Shown here piece after piece: positions 45,425-54,593 of a stretch of 64,000 nucleotides of DNA. The stretch lies in contig JANPYM010000011.1 in NCBI GenBank assembly GCA_025890175.1, positions 1,468,299-1,532,298 of the forward strand, in the 5' to 3' direction. This stretch comes from Ciborinia camelliae. Its lineage: Eukaryota > Ascomycota > Leotiomycetes > Helotiales > Sclerotiniaceae. Both the position numbers and the translations under genes were made by a program. The notes under the pieces are model-generated. The model searched no databases. It saw nothing but the letters and a program-made list of their open reading frames with translations, and was not told the DNA's origin. Every line of letters starts with the position of its first letter. The stretch's first letter is position 1.

Positions 45425-45893
45425 GTCTGCCGCTCATTTACTAGTCAAGTTGCTATGAGGGAATTGGGATTTCTGTGAGTCGATGCTTGTAGGATTATTC
45501 TATTTCTATTGGAAGCGCGGGGTTGGTGCCTCTTATAGATTGGATGGTGATTGTCATGGTTGAAGCCTAAATAAATGCAAGGAGATCTGTTCCTGAAAGC
45601 CCCTTCGAATGGTTCTTTGCGATTCGGATGAAGGATCTGTGGCTTCCCGGCATCTCATTGTCTCTTTCAATGAGATACCGACACTCTAGGTTGAGAAAGA
45701 AGTAAAGAACAAGATAAGGAGGTGACAATCTAACAGGCATGTCTAACAGAATACCTTCACCAGCTCATTCACATATTTCGATTTTGGCCAATGTGCACAT
45801 CAACTTCTTTTTAACAATGTGGGCTAGATTTTAAAGATATTAAAGTTCCTTTTTGAGGCAAGTAAATAGCTTCCACTGTTTTATCAATATATA
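45425..45893. other. Intergenic region, nothing recognised
   Basis: Upstream region of the 179-aa gene, 469 bases, no open frame of interest. Confidence 0.5.
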
Positions 45894-45944
45894 TTGATTC
45901 CCTTACAAGTTTCATTCAACATACTTCATAATATAGTCTCCACT

Positions 45945-46420
45945 CAAACAATGATTCAATCTGCATCAACCAGACCGACATATTTGAACCAGAAACCTAA
46001 CTCGGAGGATGGGGCAGATATATCCATCAGCAGAAGTGGTAATTATGTGGATTGGGGCACCCGAGATGCAAAGCAAGGCGCTAGAACTACAATGTATAGT
46101 TCAATATATAGGCTCCATCTTGTATTCCGATGACTTAAAGATTCAACTGCCAGCAGATTCCCATCATACATTAAATTCATATCCTTGGCCAACATTACAT
46201 ACGTTTCCCTTCCAAGGTTGGTGGGAGACAACTTGGTCTTTCAGGAGCTTGTGCTTGCAGAATATATTGTTCTTTATCATGGTGCCACTAGTTTTACATG
46301 TGATATTGTGCATAACTTTACTAGATTTCTCTCTCTACTTTGTTTAAGTCTTCGCGTGCGTCAAATTTTCAAGATTTATAAAATTCCTTGGAGCGAATTC
46401 ACTGCATGCACGGAATCGAA
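45945..46420 (+). pseudogene. HET-domain remnant
   Basis: HET-domain motifs appear in the right order but in different frames: DSICINQTDIFEPET at about 45951-45995; MGQIYPSAEVVIMWIGAPE from 46009; GWWETTW at about 46222-46242; and FQELVLAEYIVLYHGATSF from about 46243, one base out of phase with the preceding part (as if one G were missing after TTGG). A stop (TAA) lies between the first two blocks. The domain start (the SY.WG motif) and any C-terminal part are missing. It is a fossil of a second HET gene, not similar enough to the 4337 gene to be a recent copy. Confidence 0.72.
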
Positions 46421-47645
46421 GATATGAGAATTTCCGGGCCGGGGCTGGCAAGTGCCTGCATTCCTCAAGTGGAAGGAAGCACACAAGAGGAGATTGAAAT
46501 TATATCAATTCTCCCTAAAAGCTTGAAGCTTTTCTCCTAGACTCAGGTGCTTCCATTGGATTATCCTATCTAATATACATAAGCCAGCACTATGCTGCGA
46601 CTCACCAGATCATATATATGGCATTCTAGATCTAGCGAGAAATGGAGATATCGTGAACCCGGATTATAGTATAGGTTGATTTATTACTAAGTCTACGATC
46701 CTGAGGTTATATATAGGCCATATAGTCGCACCTGCCATATTGCTCCCTAACAATGCCTACAATAATCAGCTATCCAAATTCAGAGAGAAATTCTCCTTTC
46801 AATCTCCATGTACCTCATAATGTTTCCTCGACAGAATCCACAACACCAACCACTTCCCTCTTCCCTTCCGTACGTTGCTCGCCACAAGTTCCCATCTGAA
46901 GTTTAAATCGGTCTCATGATCTCACAATCTATGTCGACTGTACCTACCTAGTCACACTAACATCGTGAGCTACAAAGATATAAATGAAATTTCAGCTTCT
47001 GCGACGTTATGGTTCAAGATCATTCCGTTTTACTTAGATCATGAGATGGCATAGGGCGGGTACAATATCCGGCACATATAAACTCGCATATTTTAACTCG
47101 AGTGAGCTAATTGCCAATATTCTCAAGTAATGGAGTTCTCTGAAAATACTAAACAAACTCATAAGAACCACTTCAAGATAGCCAATAACTGGCTGGTTTT
47201 AGAATACCAGACATACCTACCCCATTCCATATAATTCTCCCCGAATAACCATCGATCTTTCCCAATCCACTACCGAATCCCCCGAAAATCATACTACTCA
47301 CTCGTGACGTTGTGATTTCATTAGGTCTTCACACTACGCGGCGGTAACTAAACTGGGTAGTAAACAACTAAACTAGGTAGTAAACACCAACTAACCACTT
47401 AGTACCTCGCCTCCAAACAACATCCTATAGATTCCCTCGGAAGCTATTTCCATAACTTTTCATTCCGAAATCCAACATCTTAAAATATCAAAGAAATCTC
47501 TAAACATGCATTAAAAAAAGAACGAAACGCACCAAAAATAAATATTAATATCTCACCCAACACCAGCATCCTCATCAACACCAGCACCGTCCTAATCAAC
47601 GGCACAAAATACGTTCCATTCGATCAAAATATAAGTTCAGCCACG
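46421..47645. other. Intergenic region, no gene seen
   Basis: About 1.2 kb of AT-rich sequence. About 46674-46754 resembles about 30064-30147 (see findings). The last part is the promoter of the gene at 47646. Confidence 0.5.
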
Positions 47646-48101
47646 ATGGAAGATTTATATACTTTTGCAATTCTTTTGGCATTGCTTGCACTAGCCTGTG
47701 GCCTTTATACCGGAGCAACAATGGCCAATAATAAAATGTTCAATGCATATCTAATCGTCTACGGGATGAAAGAAGCGAGCGAGGAGGAAAAAGAAAGAAC
47801 CAGACGCGGTTGGGCAGAATTAGTAGCGGATTGGAAGAAAGCAGAGGAGGAGAAGGCGGGTCGGAGTGGGAATGTTGCGGCGATGGTTGGGTCGCAAGGT
47901 ATGGCAGAATATGGCAGGGAAATTCAAGGTGTGGTGGTTGATAGAGCTGCGAATCATAATGTTGGGATACTTCCGGGAGACCAAGGAAATTCAATTCGGT
48001 TATCTGGAGAAACTCTTACTGAAACGGGCAATTTGGCAACAAGTGCTCAGGACTCGGGAGTAACAGCGCCGGAAATTGTACATGCCAGGACTTGGAGATG
48101 A
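47646..48101 (+). CDS. Hypothetical single-span membrane protein, 151 aa
   Basis: A single exon from ATG 47646. MEDLYTFAILLALLALACGLYTGATM provides one hydrophobic span at the very N-terminus, followed by a charged helix (KEASEEEKERTRRGWAELVADWKKAEEEKAGR) and a polar tail. It could be a signal-anchored or secreted small protein. There is no cysteine pattern and no recognised family. Evidence for coding is the coherent composition; an intron at the 3' end cannot be excluded. Confidence 0.5.
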   Translation: MEDLYTFAILLALLALACGLYTGATMANNKMFNAYLIVYGMKEASEEEKERTRRGWAELVADWKKAEEEKAGRSGNVAAMVGSQGMAEYGREIQGVVVDRAANHNVGILPGDQGNSIRLSGETLTETGNLATSAQDSGVTAPEIVHARTWR

Positions 48102-48584
48102 TGGGGGTAATGGAATTTCATCTTGTGAAGTTGCGGCGGTATCTTTAGTGTCTTGGACAAGGAATTCAAGAGCACATCTTCAGCGTTGTACATAATACTT
48201 GTTAGTTTGTGAACAATCCTTTGGTAGTGACTACTGGCTACTAGGTTGTCACGATCACTCAATCAAGGTTTTGTCATAAAGTTTTGAATCCCAACCACAT
48301 TAATGCTGTCACCATAGTTCACTATAATCAGCAATGATCGGAAAATTTTAATTCTGCAGTTGATGCTACTGAATATTTACTACATAAAAGATGAACCCAA
48401 TTGATACTATACTTCTGCTATAGAAGTCTCCGTTGATTCACATACGAGGAAACCTCCTATGAATATAGTCACAAAGAGTGAGATATTGACTTTGGAGTAC
48501 ATGAAACAGGCTAGGGTAATAAACTGGGGTGATGAAAAGTGGTGAGAGTATGAACAGTTCTCGGACAATGGAGATAGTAACCGG
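48102..48584. other. Intergenic region between convergent genes
   Basis: 483 bases, no supported gene. Confidence 0.5.
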
Positions 48585-50411
48585 CTAAATTTTGAAAGTT
48601 GGATAATCCCGAACCGGTTTCTGCTTGTAGAAAAGTGATACATCTAAATAATTATCGAATCCCACATCCAGTTTCTGCTTGTCGTCAACTGATTCGGTCG
48701 CTCTCGAGGTAGATGGCATGCACCAGTCAGTGGTCTTGTTCAAGCCGGTATCATAACAGATCCCTCTACGCTCATTATCATCCTCCTCACGCTTCTCCAT
48801 CCACCAAATGGTCCAATTCTGATTTTGCCACCATCGCTTCATTCGCATCTGACGAATCGCACCTCTCCAGGCTTTATGGGTCCTGATTAAATGAACCGAT
48901 GAATCTCTACCAAAGTTCTTTTGCCCATATCGAATAGCATTTAACTCCGCTCCGTTGTCCCATGTAACCATGAGCTTTGTCGGCTCAAGATTCTCAGGCA
49001 TACCTGCATTTCGAGCATCTTCCTCCGCACGATCAATAAATGCATGAAAATTGTCTTCTCCCGGCGCATCGGTGAATTCGATGGTAGTGGTAATGATCTC
49101 ATTGGAACCTTTCTGGAAGTGAAGGATTTCACGGGTGAGATTTCCTTCGATAATCGGATCTTTCGATCTTGGTCTGCTTCTCTGCCAGTCTTCAAGTGGT
49201 TCCGACGGGCGCGACCAAACTTGATATTTATTCCTCGTAAATTGAGGTTCCCCATTCCCTTTAATTCGACAAAACTCGCAAATTTTATGGTTTTGGAGAT
49301 CTTCCAACACTGTCGATTCTCCGTATAATACCTCACTCAGAGTGCCATCATCATCAGAGCCCCCGCCGGAAGCTTTCTTTTTGATTGTAATTCTGATCGC
49401 TTTACCATTCTTGGTGGACTCAAGTTTCGATGTAGTTGATTTGGGAAGACTTGGTCGATTGAGGGGCGATGTTCGAGAGGAAGCCGGTGGAGGTGGAGGA
49501 AGTATAGCATTGGTTGGTCGAGGGGAAGATGGTGGATCTGGAGGAAACATAACCTGTCTTAGAGGTGAACGCGGACGAGATGTAGTCTTACGTCGTAGAG
49601 GGGAAAGTGGTCGATCGGAAGGATTCTTAACCTTCATTAGAGGTGAACGCGGATGAAATATAGCACTTGATCGAGGGAAAGGTGATGGATATGAAGGAGA
49701 CCCAACCTTTGTTGATCCACGCCGAGGAAGAATGCGTTTTAATAGACTAGAAGCCTTCGCAGGACGAGGAACCGAAGGCGTGGGACAGGGTGCATAATAA
49801 GGTGCACGGAAGACACTTATTGGAATATATTGAGAGCCAATTCTTCTAGGGGTTTCTTCAGGGGTACGAGGAACAATTCTTGGAATATATCGAGAGGCAC
49901 TTTTGCCAGGGGTTTCTTCAGGTGCACGGAGAACACTCCTTGGAATATATCGAGAGGCACTCTTTCCAGGGGTTTCTTCAGGGGCACGATGAACACTTCT
50001 TGGAATATATCGAGAGGCACTTTTGCCAGGGGTTTCTTCAGGTGCACGGAGAACACTCCTTGGAATATATCGAGAGGCACTCTTTCCAGGGGTTTCTCCA
50101 GGGGCACGATGAACACTTCTTGGAATATATCGAGAGGCACTCTTTCCAGGGGTTTCTTCAGGGGCACGATGAACACTTCTTGGAATATATCGAGAGGCAC
50201 TCTTGCCAGGGGTTTCTTCAAGGGATTCTTCAGGAGATTCTTCAGAGGATTCTTCAGAGGATTCTTCAGGAGATTCCTCGGAGGATTCTTCGGGTGTTAA
50301 TTCCAATCTCTTCTGCTTCTTTGAAGGAGATTCAGGAGGAGATTCAGGATTAATTTGAGATCCCGTTGATTCTGGCGACTTCAGCCTCTTTCGACCATTG
50401 ATTGTTCCCAT
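48585..50411 (-). CDS. Repeat-rich disordered protein with conserved-looking C-terminus
   Basis: A single exon of 608 aa from ATG 50411 (MGTINGRKRLKSPESTG); the longer frame starts with TTG. After a basic/NLS-like SPSKKQKRLEL come short EESSEESP repeats (about residues 39-63) and then seven 20-aa repeats (EETPGKSASRYIPRSVHRAP and variants). A Pro/Arg/Ser-rich disordered region follows to about residue 340. The last about 270 residues look folded: KICEFCRIKGNGEPQFTRNKYQVWSRP, then HFQKGSNEIITTTIEFTDAPGEDNFHAFIDRAEEDARNAGMP, LMVTWDNGAELNAIRYG and TIWWMEKREED. I recognise no family. The CxxC (CEFC) could bind metal but no partner pair is obvious. It is probably nuclear by composition. Confidence 0.7.
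   Translation of the reverse strand: MGTINGRKRLKSPESTGSQINPESPPESPSKKQKRLELTPEESSEESPEESSEESSEESPEESLEETPGKSASRYIPRSVHRAPEETPGKSASRYIPRSVHRAPGETPGKSASRYIPRSVLRAPEETPGKSASRYIPRSVHRAPEETPGKSASRYIPRSVLRAPEETPGKSASRYIPRIVPRTPEETPRRIGSQYIPISVFRAPYYAPCPTPSVPRPAKASSLLKRILPRRGSTKVGSPSYPSPFPRSSAIFHPRSPLMKVKNPSDRPLSPLRRKTTSRPRSPLRQVMFPPDPPSSPRPTNAILPPPPPASSRTSPLNRPSLPKSTTSKLESTKNGKAIRITIKKKASGGGSDDDGTLSEVLYGESTVLEDLQNHKICEFCRIKGNGEPQFTRNKYQVWSRPSEPLEDWQRSRPRSKDPIIEGNLTREILHFQKGSNEIITTTIEFTDAPGEDNFHAFIDRAEEDARNAGMPENLEPTKLMVTWDNGAELNAIRYGQKNFGRDSSVHLIRTHKAWRGAIRQMRMKRWWQNQNWTIWWMEKREEDDNERRGICYDTGLNKTTDWCMPSTSRATESVDDKQKLDVGFDNYLDVSLFYKQKPVRDYPTFKI
49801..50220. repeat. Seven 60-bp tandem repeats
   Basis: Copies start at 49801, 49861, 49921, 49981, 50041, 50101 and 50161, each 60 bases with the common core ttggaatatatcgagaggcac and ending in ggggtttcttca. 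The leftmost copy is most diverged. Copies three/four and five/six form a duplicated 120-bp pair (ggtgcacggagaacactcc followed by ggggcacgatgaacacttc). They encode the 20-aa repeat of the minus-strand gene. Confidence 0.95.
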
Positions 50412-51540
50412 GATAAGAATTGTAATTCCAATTTTATGCAGTAGAGAGACCAAGAGTTGTCGATAAACAAAATGGACGTTATCTGAATATTCACATTGGA
50501 TATCCGATACGGTAAGATTGAGACGAAAACTGTTCTGTTTTCAGACCAAAAAGAACAAGATAGAAAATCCAAATGAGTGAGTTTTCAGGGTGAGAAACAA
50601 GAGGTAGAGATCTGCACTATTGGGGGAGGTAAGAATGATTACTTAAATGGGAAGGAAGAAGGGGGTTGTTTGTTTTACTTCATCTAACTACAGGAGTGAA
50701 CAGGATTCCTGGAGTGTGGAAAACTCATGGCTCACAATTGGCTAATCTAATTATTACAAATGTAGTAATCAGACAATTTCATATTCGGAGATATGTCACT
50801 ATTTCACATTTTTGTGATTGAAATGGGGACGGTCTTGATCAGATTAGATCCCAGGGTAGGAAAATAAGTTGGAAGGTGATGTCTCATTCCATTTCTACTC
50901 CCAACGGTCTTTCCAAAATCATTCAAAGTACCTGCCATTGTAAATCATACTGGTTAGCAATGGCTAAATATCTCTCGAGCCAACCAAATCCCCAAAACAA
51001 CAACTTTGGCACACAGCATTCTTTTAATACATCCTCAAATCATATTAGATAACCCTATTAGAATACCTTAGCCTGTTTATCAAGTCAAATCATATTCAAG
51101 TTCATGGTTTCCGAGCTCGCTTTAGCTTCAACTTTGCAGAATACTAATACTCTGCTTCAAGCCCCTAGACTGGTATAGAATTTCCTGTGGTGAGTACAAT
51201 GCGTTACGGTTTTTACTTGAGCACTCACTTTACGTCTCGAAGCACTGTTGATTTATCTTTAAATGGGTTGGAATATCTAATTCTGATTTGGATATCCAAC
51301 TTTGTTTGCAATTTCGACCCTGTTTAATATCCAAGAGCATTTGAATATTCAACAGTTTTGAAGCTTTGTTCACGTTGAATTGAAATCTTAAATTTGGATA
51401 TCGAACTTGGTTTCAATATCCATTCCCGTTTGAGTAGTTACTAACCATTCGACAGTTATCAATGCCCTCGAGCTAGCGACCGAGATAAATACATCGTTCT
51501 CCTAACCGATCGATTAAAGTCCCTCATAGTTTGGCCACAT
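50412..51540. other. Divergent intergenic region
   Basis: 1.1 kb between the two repeat-protein genes, AT-rich. Phrases such as tttggatatc..aacttggttt recur between 51255 and 51425. No gene is supported. Confidence 0.5.
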
Positions 51541-52686
51541 ATGATAGATCAGGTACAGTCAGCCATGGATCCGCTTCAGCCAATCTTTGTTCCAAACGAC
51601 CAGCCCATCCAAAATTACCAACCAGTTCAAAACAACCAGCCAGTTCAAGATTATCAGTTAGTTCAAAATCAACAATACTTTCAAAATCAACAATACATTC
51701 AAAATCAACAATACATTCAAAATTACTCGCCAATTGAAAACCACCAGCCCGTTCAAAATTATCAGCCAGTTCAAAATCAACAATACATGCAAAATTACTC
51801 GCCAGTTGAAAACCACCAGCCCGTTCACAACTATCAGTCAGTTCAAAACCAGCCAATTCAAAACCACCAGCCAGTTCAAAATTATCAGCCAGTTCAAAAT
51901 CAACAATACATGCAAGATTACTTGCCAGTTGAAAACCACCAGCCCGTTCACAACTATCAGTCAGTTCAAACCCAGCCAGTTCAAAACCACCAGCCAGTTC
52001 AAAACGACCAGCTAGCTCAAAATCACCAGCCAGCTCAAAATCATCAGCCAGTTCAAAACTACCAGCTAGCTCAAAATTATCAGCCAATTCAAGCACCTGA
52101 GGTACTTAAACTTGATTATCCCGTATCAAATCGTGTTACAGTATGTTTCAACGTTATGCTCCTACAAGACTTTCACCCCATATGTAGCCAATGGCCCGAA
52201 TCTAGCGATCGGAGGTGGAAGTCAGCTGGTAGCTGGTGCATGAAAGTCGACTTGCAGGTATTGATTTCCCTCCATTTTACCGAGATAGTGTATAACACAA
52301 TACTTGGGTTAATGGGGGAGGATAATTTGATGTGTCTATTCCCAGTATGCCTTGAAATACGAGTTATAGAGACATTAATACCCTTGGAGGAGGCGCGGGA
52401 AATCTTTTGGACAAATGATATGAATGAGATTTATTTACGTGTGGGGTATGGTATTCAAACCCGCAGGACACTTCAAGATCTCATGTGCGGAGGTGTTGTG
52501 TATCCGTTAATTCCACCAGACCAGCTGGATATTCTGAAGAGGAGGAGACAAGAATCACCATGCGAAGAAGCTCCATTGGTTCTTGAACAAGGCATTAAAG
52601 AAACTTGTGACCCAAGCCTTTTGCCAATGGCCAAGAATTTTTTGGTCGAGACATTAAACAAGAAGCTTTGGAAAAACAATCAATAA
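51541..52686 (+). CDS. Q/N-rich hexapeptide-repeat protein
   Basis: A single exon of 381 aa from ATG 51541 (MIDQVQSAMDPLQPIF). Residues about 21-188 consist of hexapeptides of the form QPVQNY / QPVQNQ / QYMQNY / SPVENH / QPVHNY, giving a Gln/Asn/Pro/Tyr-rich, prion-like low-complexity region. The following about 195 residues are of ordinary composition (VTVCFNVMLLQDFHPI, SWCMKVDLQVLISLHFTEIVYN, MNEIYLRVGYGIQTRRTLQDL, and a charged end DILKRRRQE) and probably folded. There is no signal peptide. No family is recognised. Q/N-rich regions often drive assembly into condensates or amyloid, but nothing here proves it. Confidence 0.65.
   Translation: MIDQVQSAMDPLQPIFVPNDQPIQNYQPVQNNQPVQDYQLVQNQQYFQNQQYIQNQQYIQNYSPIENHQPVQNYQPVQNQQYMQNYSPVENHQPVHNYQSVQNQPIQNHQPVQNYQPVQNQQYMQDYLPVENHQPVHNYQSVQTQPVQNHQPVQNDQLAQNHQPAQNHQPVQNYQLAQNYQPIQAPEVLKLDYPVSNRVTVCFNVMLLQDFHPICSQWPESSDRRWKSAGSWCMKVDLQVLISLHFTEIVYNTILGLMGEDNLMCLFPVCLEIRVIETLIPLEEAREIFWTNDMNEIYLRVGYGIQTRRTLQDLMCGGVVYPLIPPDQLDILKRRRQESPCEEAPLVLEQGIKETCDPSLLPMAKNFLVETLNKKLWKNNQ
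51605..52094. repeat. 18-bp repeats organised in 123-bp higher-order units
   Basis: The basic unit is 18 bases of the type cagccagttcaaaattat. A block of 41 codons (QPVQNY... to ...QNH) occurs twice in succession (about 51748-51870 and 51871-51993), differing at few positions, so 123-bp blocks duplicated after the 18-bp unit had spread. Confidence 0.88.
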
Positions 52687-54593
52687 TCTTGGAACAAGCA
52701 CTAGTTGAATCCAACGGTGGATCTGATTTCAACTTCTTGGAACCACACAATAGAAAGCGTATTTATGCGTGGATTCTGAATTGAGGGAAACATGGATTAG
52801 CAGAAATGAAGAGGAGTGACAAGCTACATAAAATCCTGTTGATAGGCTGAGTTATGTCAGGGACACAGTTTCTTAGATCCTATAAGGATTCAGCGTAGTA
52901 TACAATCAAACTTGTATACAAACATGCTTTTTCTTTTAGATTAGAGCACAACCAAAAATATAAAAAAGTGTAGAATTTCACAAGAAAAGGGTTGAAATCA
53001 AAGAGGTAAAATGTACTCACCGATATCTCTATTAACACCTGTAGCATACCTACCCAGTACTCCCTTGATATCGAACCATAATCTGTATCCTCCTGAATTA
53101 TAAAAATGCAAATCAAGTTAAAATTAATAGCAAACTTCTAAAATATAATTGCATTGTATAAAAAGTTATCTTTAATACTATGATATAAGCTATATAAGCT
53201 GTCCTTAAATACAACAGTATTAGATTGCTCTTTGAAGAATCTTTTTATTTGCACATAATACTTCGGATTCAAGCGCATACTGTCGCATCCAAGAAGGCTG
53301 GCCAACTTTGGGGCCTCAAGCAGGTATTGAAAGGCAGAGCCTGCATGCCATCCATGATGGTATGCTAGCCCGGCATTTCTCTGTTCCAGTCATCAAATTG
53401 AATATCCTTAGATTGGAATTAGATTAGATGAGACTCCTTCATTATATAGAATACCTATTGTTTCATACCCCTTACTATTGAGGACGTCATCATAGATCCG
53501 ATACCTCTTGAGGCACTTGAGTTAGATTGAAATGTCGATCGAAGTTCAAGATGGAAAATTATTTTGTTAAAACGGATTCAAGAACGTTTATATCTTGTAG
53601 TGGCACTAATTTCTGCAGCTGGTTTCGCAGAAGAGGGAGAAAGTAATTCCAACATCACAAGCAAGAATTCAATTAAAGTACTTACACTTACCTGGTAGAT
53701 AGAGTAATGAAAGATATGCGCCTTTGCATTGTAGTAGCACTCGACAATCATTGCGATATGCTCATCAATCATAAATCTGCTTGATAAGCCGTACACATTA
53801 GTAAGATTATTCTCGATTTCCCCCTCAATGAATGTAATTCAGAGGGTAGATTTAAGCATTAGCACGGGGTCAACTTCTACAATGTGGAAAATTTCCAAAC
53901 AATGGAGCCCTGGTTTACAGAATCATCTTCTGTAAACCAGGCTTTTAACAGGCCCAAATTCAGGTATTAACCACCTGGAATATAAAATTCTTTGATTTCT
54001 GGGTCCACCTGTCCGACCCCCCAAATCTTTAATGACTGTTATTATTAGGGGGGCATCCAAGATCTCTCTGGTATTGACTGCTAGAGACTGTTCCCCGAGT
54101 AGAGCTTCCGTCAGAGATGAGTGTAATGAGTGTAATATCGCATAATGTCAATGGTCCTCCGACACCTTCAAATGCCCTATAGGATGGCCAAAATAAGTCC
54201 CGTATACCCGTGCTACTAGTATACTCATGCTACAAGCGCCTTAAGCCCGCATTTCAAGAATATCCTCCTCACATGTAGGATCAAGTATCCCCGATTCATT
54301 CCACTTTTTTGGTTGTCTTTATTTGCTGGGAATCTCCAAGTTGTGGGGGTATTTTCTCATTGGAAAGGATACAAGCGGCGCAGTAAATCACCAACATCAC
54401 CAACATCAACAACAACAAAGTGAATCATGAAAACCCCGCAGAAATCAAGAACCGAAAAAACCAACCACGATTGAATTGTGCCTCTGATGATTGATCTTTA
54501 CATTCTGAGATGTCACAAACAATCCCAAACTACATTATCTAGTACAAGCCCCGACTTTCCCGCGCAGAATTCACACAAACACCAGAGAAGAAA
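52687..54593. other. Intergenic region, no supported gene
   Basis: 1.9 kb, AT-rich. Minus-strand frames at 52880-53116 and 53578-53796 have no motif. The region contains a strong hairpin (53909-53941) and the promoter of the oxidoreductase gene. Confidence 0.5.
53909..53941. repeat. Perfect 14-bp inverted repeat (hairpin), 5-base loop
   Basis: The arms cctggtttacagaa (53909-53922) and ttctgtaaaccagg (53928-53941) are exact reverse complements with loop tcatc. The right arm is followed by cttttaac. It is too short for a MITE; it could be a structured RNA stem or a small palindrome. Confidence 0.85.

Noticed and set aside
49817..50353. Long ORFs in other frames over the 60-bp repeats
   Set aside because: A unit divisible by three without stops keeps several frames open; only the minus-strand frame continues far outside the array.
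51524..52096. 190-codon minus-strand ORF with FELAGG-like repeats
   Set aside because: Confined to the repeat array; the plus-strand frame continues for another 195 codons of normal composition.
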